DNA from: Bryoerythrophyllum caledonicum | Lineage: Eukaryota; Streptophyta; Bryopsida; Pottiales; Pottiaceae | NCBI GenBank assembly: GCA_963971425.1 | Contig: OZ020521.1 | Span: forward strand, 498,501-562,500 | Length of the DNA stretch: 64,000 nt | Reading direction: 5' to 3' | In this document: positions 1 to 11,520 of the stretch, one piece after another | Position numbering within the stretch: position 1 is the first letter of the stretch | How the letters are laid out: every line of letters begins with the position of its first letter | The notes under the pieces: model-generated | Told to the model about the DNA's origin: nothing | The model's input: only the letters and a program-made list of their open reading frames with translations | Databases searched by the model: none | Program-made: the position numbers and the translations under genes

Positions 1-10
1 TACTTCAGCC

Positions 11-907
11 ATGCCATTAGTACCAATTCTTGCCGAAGCACCGTTTGAAAAATGGGGTATTGATTTTGTGGGCCCAATTGCACCTGCTTCGCGGATTGGA
101 CAAAAACGTTATATATTGGTAGCCACTGATTATGTTACAAAATGGGCTGAAGCTTCTGCAACAAAGACTGATAATGCCAGTACAGTGGCTACATTTTTAT
201 ATGAAAATATTATTACTCGTTCTGGATGTCCAAAGGAATTGGTTAGTGATCGTGGGACTCATTTTATAAATAGTACAATTGAAGCATTAACAGCAAAATA
301 TGAGATTAAACATCAAAAAACTACTCCGTATCATCCAAGAGCAAATGGACAAACCGAGAAGACCAACGGTATTCTATGCAAGATTTTAACGAAGACAATT
401 TCAGGAGCGGGTACAGATTGGGATACCAAATTGTTTGCTGCTCTCTGGGCGTACCGTACTGCATTTAAAATTACTACCAATGCTACACCTTTTCAATTAG
501 TTTATGGACAAGAAGCAATTTTACCAATAGAATTGGAAGTGCCCAGTTTACGAATCGCTATTGATAATCGATTAGGGGATTCCGAATCATTGGCACACCG
601 GTTAATGAAATTAGAACAATTGGATGAAGTCCGTTTGAATGCTTAATTTACAATGGAAACTACTCAAAAGAGGCGAAAACATTATTATGATAGTAAATTA
701 CGGCCAAAGTCTTTTATGCCCAATGCTTTAGTATTACTTTATGATAGTCGTTTTAAAAATTTTCCAGGCAAATTTCAAGTTCGTTGGCATGGCCCATATC
801 GCGTTATTGAAGGATTTCCCAATGGTTCAGTGCAATTGGAAGATTTTACGGGCACTAAATTTACTACTCGTATTAATAGCAATCGGTTACGGCTTTATAA
901 TACGTAG
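11..907 (+). mobile_element. Integrase core and C-terminal part of the gypsy fossil
   Basis: The translated segment has the retroviral-type integrase core. The first acidic site is in 'GIDFVGPI', followed by 'YILVATDYVTKWAEA', then 'LVSDRGTHF' and 'PRANGQTEKTNG', where the last two carry the second Asp and the Glu of the D-D-E set. A basic region follows, with a GPY/F-like module ('VRWHGPYRVIEGF...'). The sequence is of plant Ty3/gypsy type. It belongs to the fossil described above and is not a host gene. Confidence 0.85.
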
Positions 908-1295
908 TCAGAATTGGACTTCAAATAATAATAGAACATTAAAAACCCGAGACGGGTTTAGTTAAAAAGGGAGGTAGGTCGTTTAGTTGTGATGATGGAT
1001 TAGTACGTGTGAGGTGAGTGAAAGAAGTGGTAATGATGGGAATAGAGACAGTTAGGGTAATGTAAGCTGTCAAAGTTAATGGAGTAGGTCAGTTCATTAT
1101 GAGGTATTGTGAGAGGGAAGAAGAAAGACCATTGTAGAAGCCAGAAGTGGGACTCTTGTAAACATTGTGAGTTTGCATGAATTATAGTGTGTTGGAGTGT
1201 TTGAGAGAATCGTTGAGTGAGTAAACTTGTCTTTGTGAGTAATGGCGATGGAGCGTAGCAAGAGACAGTCCAATAGGGAGGAGAGATAGCGCAAT

Positions 1296-1946
1296 GTGAG
1301 GCGTAAGGAAGATCTGCCACCGTTAGAGTGTATTATTGTCACGAATATGGAGCCTATTCGGTTAGAGGTTTGTTGGTCGAAGGAGAAGCAGCAGTGTTTT
1401 CGTGAGGCGCACATGCACGGTTTCATTCGGTTGTCGCAGAACTTGCCACCGATTGATGTAGATTTGTTAGCAGAGTACTTGAAGAATTACGATCTTGCGG
1501 ATGGGTCGAGTGTAGTGAAAGGGAAGATTATTGGTATAGTCGAGACAGTGCTTAACAAGGTGCTGTATCTTCCGTTGGGTGAGCTGCCGGTGTCTGGCGA
1601 TTTGGAGTCGGATTTTGTACCTGGCAGTTACTTCAAGTCAGGAGAAAAGACGTTTGAGAAGGGCCAAGGATGGAAGACAGGAGAAGCTCTTATGCCGGAG
1701 CTGGGTGAATGGATGCGCTTCGTGCAGAAGAGGTTGGCGCTGAACCGACACTCGACGTACATGGCGAAGAAGTTGCTGCTTTCGACGGTGGCGACGTTGG
1801 AAGGTATGGTGTTTAATTGGGCAGCGTATGTGGCGACAAGGATCCACGCGGAGTTGGAAGCGAAAAGGAAGATGGGGAAGGTGACGACGTTGTCGTGTAG
1901 AGAGGGGAGCGCCTTAAGAATTCGCAGGGAATCTGGCTGCGACTAG
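1296..1946 (+). mobile_element. Extra coding region 3' of pol in the gypsy fossil
   Basis: About 215 codons after the purine-rich tract, on the sense strand of the retroelement. The protein is acidic and helical, with 'PIDVDLLAEYLKNY', 'GWKTGEALMPELGEWMRF' and a lysine- and glutamate-rich end ('ELEAKRKMGK'). It loosely recalls the gag-like or plant-mobile-type domain proteins that plant retroelements carry, but I cannot name a family. Its position between integrase and the element's end fits the additional 3' coding regions known in Tat-lineage elements. Treated as part of the fossil. Confidence 0.45.
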
Positions 1947-1949
1947 AGA

Positions 1950-3560
1950 TTGTTTGCTAGGGAATCCAATCGTATCTTCAAATCTTCAGGTCTTCAGTCT
2001 TCAAATTCCTCCCCGTTGGCCTATCTGTGGTGGCTCTAAAGGGTTAAGGGTGAAGGTGGGTGATAAGAAACCACGGCCTCGGACGGGTAAAACGGGACGG
2101 CCAGACCACAAGCTGAAACCGTCCGAAAGATTGGCTCCTAAAATTCAAACCCACGGTGACCAGCAAACGTGCCTCACCGGTGGGAACGGCATAAACACGA
2201 CCGTGTGGGCAATTAACCCCACTTCGCCGCAACAGAGTTTACAAGAACAGAATTGAAATACAACTAGCCTCCAAAGTTGGCTTGGAATCACAAAAAAAGA
2301 AATCGGACCACAAGCCACAACACACTTGTCTCCATCTTCTCTTCTCTTCAAGCCTCAAGTCTTCAATTCCTCCATCCTTCAACTCCAAAGTCTTCAAGTG
2401 TTCAAAAACACTAAGAAACTCAAAAGAAGTGTTCAAAAACACAATGGAAAAGTTTCACCAAGGCTGTAACCTTCAAACAAGTGACACAGATGACTCAAAA
2501 CTTCAAATACTAAGTATAGTAGCTCTCTGGAAAGCTAATTTAGACAACTAACACTCCTCCAAATTTCAAGTCAATCTAAACTACTGTCCGAAAGTTATGG
2601 ACAATCAAAGTTCTGCCTACCCCTATTCATTCAGATCTCTATAACTTCTTGCTCACAACTCCGAATTTCAATTGTGATATCTTTCTAGAAAGCTAAGATA
2701 GAGACGCATACACCCTTCAAATCTCAAATCAAATTGAGAACTACAGAAAATGTTGTGGCTCCTCGAAACCTCTGCCTCTCAATGGATGGCCTCGGATTTT
2801 CACAGAATTAAAACCTCAATAACTTTTTCTCTACAACTCCGAATTCAAAATTTAAAACGAGTATAGAAAGCTCTCAAAACAAAGAACAAGATCACAAATT
2901 TTCAATTCCATATCGTTCAAGCTCAACGAGTTACACACAGTCAAAGTTTTGCTCCAAACCCTTCCTCTCTCACCCGCACACACACACACACACTAAGGAA
3001 TATCTTTTTCAACTTTTCCACCTCAAGTGGACGTGGGCACTCCAGCCCATGTCATCCTATCCAAAGTACCCCACAAGGTACTTTGCTACTTTCTTATCCT
3101 TTCCACTTTCATCCACATAAATCCCCTAGTCTTTTATTTATTGGAAGACTAAAAATTTAGACCTTCCAACCAACAAGATAAGTAAAATAAAAAAATAACT
3201 AAAAAAATAAATAAATAAAAACTTATCGTAAGATAGCTGATGGAACGGACGTATAAAGGTGTTGATTCGCACAACCTGATCGCCAAGTCGTGGACTTGGT
3301 TGGCTGCAAATGTCGTGGTCAGTGGCCGCCGCCTGTCCGGGTTCGAACCCAATCGAGCCCGTTGAGTGGTTGAGCGGCCCACGGCTTGGCTCGCTAGTGA
3401 GGCAGGAAAAATACCAGTCAACCCGCTACCTACCCCCTGAGCAGTGACAAGAGCGGTGCAGCACCTACATGCTAACACTTGCCCAAATCCTCAAACCGTG
3501 GTTCTCACCACGACCAAACCTTTTTCCCAACTCCTTACTTATTAAGATCCACACATATAA
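1950..3560. other. Noncoding stretch inside the fossil, with CTTCAA-rich blocks
   Basis: No gene is visible. Two segments (about 1975-2010 and 2330-2420) are built of repeated CTTCAA/TCTTCAAG words. A (CA) run occurs near 2979-2994 and an A/T-rich tract at 3175-3230. It separates two coding segments that resemble one extra 3' region of the retroelement, so it may be a later insertion or an intron-like spacer. I cannot tell which. Confidence 0.4.
3238..3485 (+). repeat. Possible tRNA-derived SINE remnant
   Basis: A GC-richer 250-bp island in A/T-rich surroundings contains GGTTCGAACCC (about 3339-3349), a perfect Pol III B-box type word. A GC-rich stretch follows and ends in 'gctaacacttgccc'. 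A convincing A-box and a tRNA cloverleaf are not visible, so this is not called a tRNA gene. It could be an old SINE or chance. Confidence 0.3.
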
Positions 3561-3570
3561 AGACTAATAC

Positions 3571-4637
3571 TTGTATGTACATGATGGAAGAATTTCCATC
3601 AGGACAACGCTGCTGTGCACCAACTATGTGAGCGAAGCCATCAAGTTCGGCCTGAGGCAGGAGGGCAAGGAGAAGAACTTGGAAGTGGTGGAGGTGCCGA
3701 TCAAGGAGAAGAAGAAGCAACCAATTTCCGTACCAATTCGGTCTGTGGAAGCTGCACCAGGTATTGCAGAGTGTCGTAGGGCAGTAGGGAGTGAGCAGCG
3801 TGAGATTGGTCCCCAGTTGCAATTATTGGGTCGTCAATTGGGAAGCACGTCTACGGCAACCCCAGTTTCGGTAGAGCTGTATCAGAGAATTGGTCCATCA
3901 GGGAGTGAGCAGCAGACGGGAGGGTTGAAGGAAGTAATTTAGCTCAGCTCACCCAGTTGCAGATGGCAGTGACCAAACTGGATAGTGAGTCGAGATTGAA
4001 GAGAGAGTTAGAACTAAGGATGGGAGAGATTGAGGGGTATAAGGTTAGAATTGGAGAATTGGAAAGGACAATGGCGGAAGATACTCTCAAGAGTGGGAGA
4101 TTGGCAAGCACATTGAAGAAGAAGGAATCAGAATGGGCTGAGGAGCGCCAGACTCTCAAGGCCCTGGAGTTAATCAATGATCAAGAACGCAAGGCGCTCA
4201 AGGAGAAGTGGATGGAGGAGAAGCAAAAGGTGACCGATTTGGCGGTTGCAAGAGGAAAGTCGGAGGCAGATTGGGAGGCATTGCGGGACCAGTTGCAGAA
4301 GGAGAACGAAGAATTGAAGACCAAGGTCAATTCTTTGGAGGGAGCTATGGTCTGTGCGGTTTCTTTGTAGGAATTGGTTCCCGTGACAACCAATTCCGAG
4401 CCAGTATCGACTCAGCACGCAGAATTGCAGAAGATATTGGAGGACAAGGAGAAGCAGATCACTCTTCTTGAAGCTCAGGTAAGAGTATTGGGTGAGCTGA
4501 ATGAAGATCTGACGGAGCAGTTACAAGGGGACCAGTCGAACACTGATGCAGATGAAGGTGATGAAGAGGAGGAGGTCAGGACGCCGAAGGACAAGTCTGT
4601 GATTTCTGATAACGCCAATACACCAATTGAGGTTTAG
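3571..4637 (+). mobile_element. Coiled-coil coding remnants of the gypsy fossil
   Basis: Coding-like segments on the sense strand give long heptad-rich helices, for example 'LKRELELRMGEIEGYKVRI', 'KEKWMEEKQKVTDLAVARG' and 'KILEDKEKQITLLEAQVRV', ending in an acidic tail with 'DADEGDEEEEVRTPKD'. The predicted product is a Glu/Lys-rich coiled coil with an acidic C terminus. Together with the 1296-1946 region it looks like the extra 3' gene of the retroelement. It is broken and belongs to the fossil. Confidence 0.45.
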
Positions 4638-4639
4638 AA

Positions 4640-5822
4640 ATTGGTTTTGTGTTTGCGAGGGTGCTGCACAGTTAGAAGTGGGACTATGTAGAATGTGTAA
4701 TTAGTTTTTGTATTCACATGCGGATTAGAATTGGTTAGTTTCGGAAGTTAGCAAGTTAGTTTTGTAGTTCAGTAGTAACATTAGGAAGCTACGTGAAAAG
4801 TTGGTTAAGAAGCAAATGTGGCATTTGGAATCTGGAAGTTAGGTTCGGTTTTTTTTGGATAAAGACTTTGTGGAAGATGGATTCGGGGCCAGACTGTGAT
4901 AGTCGTAAGCCGGGGCAAGCTTGGTGCTACCTCTTTGTTTCTTTTGATTTTGTTATTTTCTTTTGTAGGATTGTGATTAAGATTAAGTATGAATGGAATT
5001 GGAGTTAAAGAACTGTGATTGTGTGATTGGAGATGAAGTTTATGAGCATTGTGTGAGAACTGTGAAGATAGAAAAGTTAGAGAATGGAATTATGAAAGTG
5101 AAGAGATTGTAATCTCTGTGAAAGAATTGGTTGTTGAAAGTGATTACGGGAAGATAATCACGTATAATTGAGTATACTGTACTATGATTACAGTGAAGAA
5201 AATAGAAATTGACATGATCATGAGATCATGAAGGAAGAGCTTTGGAAATGTTAGGTTTAGAGTGATGCAAGAGAGAGTGATTGAGTGTTGATAATTGTTA
5301 AGAGAAGTTAGGACGCAAGTGTGTAATCAATCCTGACAATAACATAGTGGCATTCATATAAACAATCTTTCCCCGCGAACGAATCCACCTATACTGATTT
5401 GGTGCTTTGGGTTTATTTCCAAGCCAACCAAAACGATAACTACAGGGAGGAAGAGCGATAGCAAAAGAATGCAGAAGTCGAGGTGCAGGAAGACAGAGTG
5501 AGAAGAAAGAGTATCCGTCCAAACCCCAACCTTAAGTAGTCTGGCCGTTAGTACGGAATCATGATGGCGGTTGATGGGGACAGTTCCGGTTGACGGTTCC
5601 CGATAACTAACTGCCCCGGAATCTCGGTAACTGCTCCGGTTCCGCTTTTAACATCTGTTAGACTAAATTAGGGTTGGCAGTCAGGTTGATCCGACTTTAT
5701 TCCTACCTTAAGACTAATATTGGTTGTATCCTGGCACAATCTATCATAATTCACTACTACGTTTTTTGTGTTTTGGCCGGAACTTAAGGTTAACTTCCGG
5801 CACCATGTGGGAACGGAATCCC
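4640..5822 (+). other. Noncoding 3' end (probable LTR region) of the gypsy fossil
   Basis: No credible gene. G/A-rich, weakly repetitive DNA ('gaattg', 'tgattg' words) leads into a GC-richer segment at 5520-5650 and a junction with satellite near 5822 ('...gggaacggaatccca' then satellite). This is where the 3' LTR should lie, but without the 5' copy the LTR start cannot be located. Confidence 0.4.
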
Positions 5823-6165
5823 ACAACATGACACGACGACCACCATCAACACGAAGATGAACACCATGACATGACCAACATGACAAGGGGAAGACGACCA
5901 GCACCTCTAAGGATAGTGAAGATAACAAGTTAAAAATATTAACCCTAGAGGCACCTCGGTACCGAGGCCCCTATTCTCTCCAGACTCTGAACTTGTAGAA
6001 CTAATCCAAATCTACTTAACATGACACGACAACCACCATCAACACGAAGATGAACACCATGACATGACCATCATGAAAAGGGGAAGACGACCAACACCAT
6101 ATAGGATAGTGAAGATTACAAGTTAAAAAAATTGACCCTGGAGGCACCTCGGTACCGAGGCCCCT
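5823..6165 (+). repeat. ~190-bp satellite, about two monomers
   Basis: Two monomers of the satellite that dominates the window. Landmarks per monomer: 'acatgacacgacgaccacc', 'gaagatgaacaccatgaca', 'ggatagtgaagattacaagt' and the palindrome CCTCGGTACCGAGG. The array is cut at 6165 by the solo LTR. Confidence 0.9.
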
Positions 6166-8763
6166 TGTAAGGCCAAAAATAGACCCCCTAAGAGAATCAA
6201 TTTTTAAACCTACACGGTCCTAATGTTACACCACTTAACATTCCTGATGCTTATCTGTATATTCTAATTTACTGGGGCTGGATCCTTGGTTATGTCTATT
6301 TATATATTTAGAGTTTAATAATACTATTATTTTAACCCAGTCATGTGGACTCGATTGACCCTTCCTTGGAACTTAAACACTTAACTCCGGATAAATTAAT
6401 TAGGTATAGGTAATTATTTACTTATTTGTTATCTAATCGTTACGGTTATTGATTATCATGATTATTACTATTATTTTTATTTATATATATATATATATTT
6501 TTTATTTTTTATTTATTTTATTTTATTTTATTTTTTGGTTAATTTTTCGAGTTTAGGTCGGCTGATCAGGCCTGATCCAGATCCCGTTTTGTGGCAGCAA
6601 CTTCAACAGCACTTATCTCTTGACTCGAGACTCCGAATCCAAAAAAAATTCCTCTCACAGTGATCAGCAACTCATTTCCAACTTGAATGAACCATTTAAA
6701 ACCGAATTCAGCAGGCCGAGGACATAGAAACCACCATCACAAGCAATTTCCATGCACCAACGATCTCAACACATCATTATGAACCAAGACGAACTTATGC
6801 ATACAGGACGGAGTCAATGGGCTGCGAACTGGTTCAGTTCTGGAGGAACTTGTGGCCAAATACCTAATTCTGGCAAAAATTCGCCAGCGCTTCCGCATGA
6901 GATTCGGCCACCGGAATTTTAACACCTATTCCTCGCAGCTCTCCAGCACCTTCTCTCCAGCTAGCACCGCGCGCGCCGGCTCTTGATCTCTCGCACAACA
7001 GCTCCAGCTCCCCAGACCTCGCGTGCAGCTCCACGACAACCGAGTGACGACCTCCAGCAATTCGCACCAGACTCACATTCACACGCCACCTCCTACTTCG
7101 CGCACGCAGGTGCGTACCCTCCGCGGCACTCCATCACCGAATTTCAGTTCACCAGCTCACCCTTCACAGATCGCGCGCACAGATGCGCACCACCAAAACA
7201 GAGTCTTCCAAGAGAAAACAGCTCCCCGCTCGCAGGAGCTTCTCGCACCGGAGCGCTTCAGCTTCCAGAAAAAAACGAAGAGCGAGACCTCGCGCGCACA
7301 CACGCCCTCCGGCTCCAGGAGCGCTCGCACCCACCAACACGGAGACACCTCCTCGCGCGCAGCCGGTGCGCTCACCACCAAAACCGGAAGAGCCTCTCCT
7401 CCAGCTCGCAGGAGCTTCTCGCTCACGCACGCCGATCCACCTCCTCGCGCAGGTACACCCTCCAGCTCGCGCAGGAGCCTCTCACACCGGAGCGCTTCAG
7501 CTTCCAAAAAAAAACGAAGAGCGAGACCTCGCGCGCACACACGCCCTCCGGCTCCAGGAGCGCTCGCACCCACCAACACGGAGACACCTCCTCGCGCGCA
7601 GCCGGTGCGCTCACCACCAAAACCGGAAGAGCCTCTCCTCCAGCTCGCAGGAGCTTCCTCCAGCTCGCGTAGGAGCCTCTTCTCCAAAAAAAAAAAAAAC
7701 GCAGAGAGGCCAGCTCTCCCTCGCGCCCAGGGCGCACACCCACCAACCACAAAAAAAAAACAAACCCAACCCCAAAAAAACGAGAGCTCCAGCCCTCCCT
7801 CTTGCTCGCAGGAACTCCTCCTCGCTCCCCAAAAAACGGCCCCCGGAAATCCAGAGAACTCCAGCTCTCTCGCCAGCGACTCAGCCTGGCTGGTTCTCCT
7901 TTCTCCCTTTTTTTTTCTTTTTCTTTTGGTCTTCCTCGTTTTTCTTCCCCGACAAGACTGGCTTAGTTTAAATGAGGCAGCCCATGACCTCTCACAGAAG
8001 TGCAGGATTGGCTACTTACAGCCGTTTTTGCATGTTTTTAGTTTATTACTAGCATTAACTCGCCGCTTTGCTCCTGACAAGCCTCCCTAAAATTAATTCC
8101 ATGGTGGCAAGAATTGTCATGTGGCATGTGCATGGGGAAGCACGCCCAACCACCTTCTTTTCTTTTCTTCCTCCTTTTTTTTTTCTTTTCCTTTTGATCT
8201 TTTAAAGACTATTACCCTAGATCTACTACTATCTACTGATGATTTGCAATTTACTTATAACTTAAAAAACTAACCACACAGCTGGACTCCCAGCACCCTA
8301 ATTAGTCTACCTAAATTTCCCTAGCATTTTTGGAGTTCAATAAGTATTTTTCCCGAACGGTCAACCGCCGATCCACTAGTCAAACCCTAGAAATAAATAG
8401 CAATTCAACTCGGAAAATTCTAGAAATTTTACCACTACTTCTACCTGCTAGGAGACACTCTCTCAATTTTTTCCATAATTTTTGTCCCATTTCTCAATTT
8501 TTAGTCATTTTCCAAGGACCTTTCTTTCCCTTTTTTATCTTTCTCTTCATTCCCACTCCACTTCCACTACACTTTCAAGCATATTAGTAGGGAGGAGGAA
8601 AAAATAGGGAACTTAGTGTCCCATCATGGCACTAGGCCTATTAATCTAGGACTTTGACTCTAATAGGTGGATTGACTACTACTTTAACTAAAATTGGGTC
8701 AATACTATCAAAAACTCGAAAAAACAAAGAAAAAAGAGTGAGGGCCCACTTTGGCCACTCACA
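6166..8763. mobile_element. Solo LTR inserted in satellite
   Basis: The insert starts TGTAAGGCC and ends GGCCACTCACA, so it has TG...CA termini. It is flanked by a perfect 5-bp target duplication CCCCT (6161-6165 and 8764-8768), both copies being part of the satellite word GAGGCCCCTATTC. It has no pol or gag coding, so it reads as a solo LTR of about 2.6 kb left by recombination. It does not obviously match the end of the gypsy fossil at 1-5.8 kb. The interior holds a very GC-rich, repeat-bearing block (6.95-7.9 kb) and A/T- or pyrimidine-rich flanks. Confidence 0.7.
7226..7670. repeat. Two-copy ~240-bp tandem repeat inside the solo LTR
   Basis: The block containing 'gcgcttcagcttcc', 'gaagagcgagacctcgcgcg' and 'ccaccaacacggagacacct' occurs at about 7250 and again at about 7490, a period near 240 bp, with a further partial copy at the 3' side. 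The long open frames across this block on both strands come from its GC-rich, stop-poor composition and are not genes. Confidence 0.8.
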
Positions 8764-10534
8764 CCCCTATTCTCTCCAAACTTTGAACTTGTAGAACTAA
8801 TCCAAATCTACTTAACATGACACGACCACTACCATGAACACGAAGATGAACACCATGACACGACGAGCATGACGAGGAAGGCGACGAGCACCTCTAAGGA
8901 TAGTGAAGACTACAAGTTAAAAATGTTGACCCTAGAGGCACTTCGGTACCGAGGGCCCTATTCTCTCCAAACTCTAAACTTGTAGAACTACTCCAAATCT
9001 ACTTAACATGACACGACGACCACCATCAACACGAAGATAAACACCATGACATGACCAACATGACAAGGGGAAGACGACCAACACCTCTTAGGATAGAGAA
9101 GTTTACAAGTTAAAAATATCAACCCTAGAGGCACCTCGGTACCGAGGCCCCTATTCTCTCCAAACTCTGAACTTGTAGATCTAATCCAAATCTACTTAAC
9201 ATGACACTACGACCACCATGAACACGAAGATGAACACCATGACATGACCATCATGACAAGGGGAAGACGACCAACACCTCTAAGGATAGTGAAGATTACA
9301 AGTTAAAAAAATAGACCTTGGAGGCACCTCGGTACCGAGGCCCCTAATTTCTCCAGACTCTGAACTTGTAGAACTAATCCAAATCTACTTAACATGACAC
9401 GACCACCACCATGAACACGAAGATGAACACCATGAAATGACCAACATGACAAGGGAAAGACGACCAGCACCTCTAAGGATAGTGAAGATTACAAGGTAAA
9501 AAAATTGACCCTAGAGGCACCTCGGTACGGAGGCCCCTATTTTCTCCAAACTCTGAACTTGTAGAACTAATCCAAATCTACTTAACATGACACGACCACC
9601 ACCATGAACACGAAGATGAACACCATGACATGATCATCATGAGAAGGGGAAGACGACCAACACCATATAGGATAGTGAAGATTACAAGTTAAAGAAATTG
9701 ACCCTGGAGGCACCTCGGTACGGAGGCCCCTATTCTCTCCGAACTCTAAACTTGTAGAACTAATCCAAATCTACTTAACATGACACGACGACCACCATGA
9801 ACACGAAGATGAACACCATGACATGACGAGCATGACGAGGCAGACGACCAGCACCATATAGGATAGTGAAGATTACAAGTTAAGAAAATTGACCCTAGAG
9901 GCACCTCGGTACCGAGGCCCCTATTCTCTCCAGGTTCTGAACTTGTAGAACTAATCCAAATCTACTTAACATGAGGCGAGGATCACCAAGAACACGTAGA
10001 TGAACACCATGATATGACCATCATGACAAGGGGAAGACGACCAACACCATATAGGATAGTGAAGATTACAAGTTAAAAAAATTGACTCTAGAGGTACCTC
10101 GGTACCGAGGCCCCTAATTTCTCTAGACTCTGAACTTGTAGAACTAATCCAAATCTACTTAACATGACACGACCACCACCATGAACACGAAGATGAACAC
10201 CATGACATGACCAATATGACAAGGGAAAGACGACCAACACCTCTTAGGATAGTGAAGATTACAAGTTAAAAAAATTGACGTTAGAGGCACCTCTGTACCG
10301 AGGCCCTTATTCTCTCCAGACTCTGAAGTTGTAGAACTAATCCAAATCTACTTAACATGACACGACGACCACCATGAATACGAAGATGAACACCATGACA
10401 TGACCATCATGACAAGGGAAAGACGATCAACACCTCTAAGGATAGTGAAGATTACAAGTTTAAAAATTTGACCCTGGAGGCACCTCGGTATCGAGGCCCC
10501 TAATTTCTCTAGACTCTGATCTTGTAGAACTAAT
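8764..10534 (+). repeat. ~190-bp satellite array, about nine monomers
   Basis: Tandem monomers, each with one CCTCGGTACCGAGG palindrome (some mutated) and the 'gtagaactaatccaaatctac' word. The last monomer is broken after 'gtagaactaat' by giant element 1. Its 3' half resumes at 30130. Confidence 0.95.
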
Positions 10535-10564
10535 AACACCATATTCGTTATATTGGGAGATTTA
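10535..10564 (+). repeat. Left terminal inverted repeat of element 1
   Basis: Begins AACACCATATTCG and pairs with 30100-30129. The next bases, GGGAGATTTAGCGACTCCC, form a small hairpin. TSD TAAT lies immediately outside at 10531-10534. Confidence 0.92.
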
Positions 10565-11520
10565 GCGACTCCCAAATTAACACATGTAGATTATAAGAGC
10601 TAAAGTGCACATCTAAACTCTACAATATGGAGGGATATGAGTTTCCATTAAATTGGGAGGTAATGTTTTCTAGAAAAACCCCTAGAAAAATAAGTACTAC
10701 GGATATTATTACATTACGAATCTAACTATGATATTGAAAAGAAGAACACATTAGTTGACACTTCTTTTATACCACATGTGTTCATTGAATATGAATAGCT
10801 AAATATTCACACTCGATCCTTCTAACCCGGATTAACACCATGCTCCAATTTAGCTAAAAGTGAGCTAAATGACGGACAAATATCCACTTGTAAGAGAATT
10901 AGCTAAACACATTTTGATGAGCCTTATTTTATTTAAATGAATTTCAATTCTCCTTGTGGAATACACATTGGCAAAAAATATGTATAACGAGTTTCTAATG
11001 ATGGTGCTCAGAAGTCGAAAAAAAATTGCATACACTACCTTTCTTCGAACTAAAGTGTCCCCATCACTAAGAGGTGCAATGAACTCCAAAAGGCAATTCC
11101 ACACACTTTAGCTCCTCTTGACCTAAAGTGCGCACCATTACTAAGTACACTGAACTAAATAAGAAGATTTGCTCACACTTTAGCTCCACTAGAGCTAAAG
11201 TGCGACCCAACATTTATTTTCTATCATTCACCATGAAGGCAATTACTGGTATTATTGGTTTCAAGACTAGAAGCAATTTACCACATTGTTATTTTAAAAA
11301 GAAAATAAAACATGCTGCAAATTATCACCGATACGCAAAAACAATGGAGAGAATATTTCATAGCAATCATTGGCATCACATATTCTAGTCATACAGAGAG
11401 TAAATTAATCAAATACAAATATCTATAATCTCAACACCAATGGATCTAACCATACTACATGAAGTATTACGCATCAGAATCTAAAATCTAGGAAAAGGAA
11501 ACTCCATTTATCTAAGTCTA
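10565..11520. other. Subterminal noncoding region of element 1 with TTTAGCTC...GAGCTAAA words
   Basis: No gene. Contains degenerate relatives of the element's palindrome ('cactttagctcc...ctaaagtg') at about 10850-10870, 11105-11135 and 11165-11205, downstream of the transposase gene's 3' end. Similar words recur at 16.98-17.1 and 19.83-19.93 kb. Probably subterminal binding sites or their remains. Confidence 0.5.

Larger units (their letters stand above)
1..5825 (+). mobile_element. Ty3/gypsy LTR retrotransposon fossil, 3' part
   Basis: The window opens inside the pol region of a Ty3/gypsy element. Integrase-like coding lies at 11-907, followed by a purine-rich tract (about 965-980), an extra 3' coding region (1296-1946 and 3571-4637) and about 1.2 kb of noncoding DNA. 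The element ends near 5825, where ~190-bp satellite sequence resumes. The 5' part lies outside the window. It is broken, with several breaks, and is clearly old. The lineage is probably the non-chromovirus (Tat/Athila-like) side because of the extra coding region downstream of integrase, but this is an inference. The LTR boundary inside the last kilobase could not be fixed. Confidence 0.75.

Noticed and set aside
3290-3360. tRNA gene
   Set aside because: A B-box-like word is present, but no acceptor, D or anticodon stems can be drawn. Kept only as a weak SINE candidate.
7023-8090. 355-aa and overlapping long open frames on both strands
   Set aside because: GC-rich tandem repeat of the solo LTR with Arg/Ser/Pro-rich translations and no domain. 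The frames are open on both strands because stops are rare.
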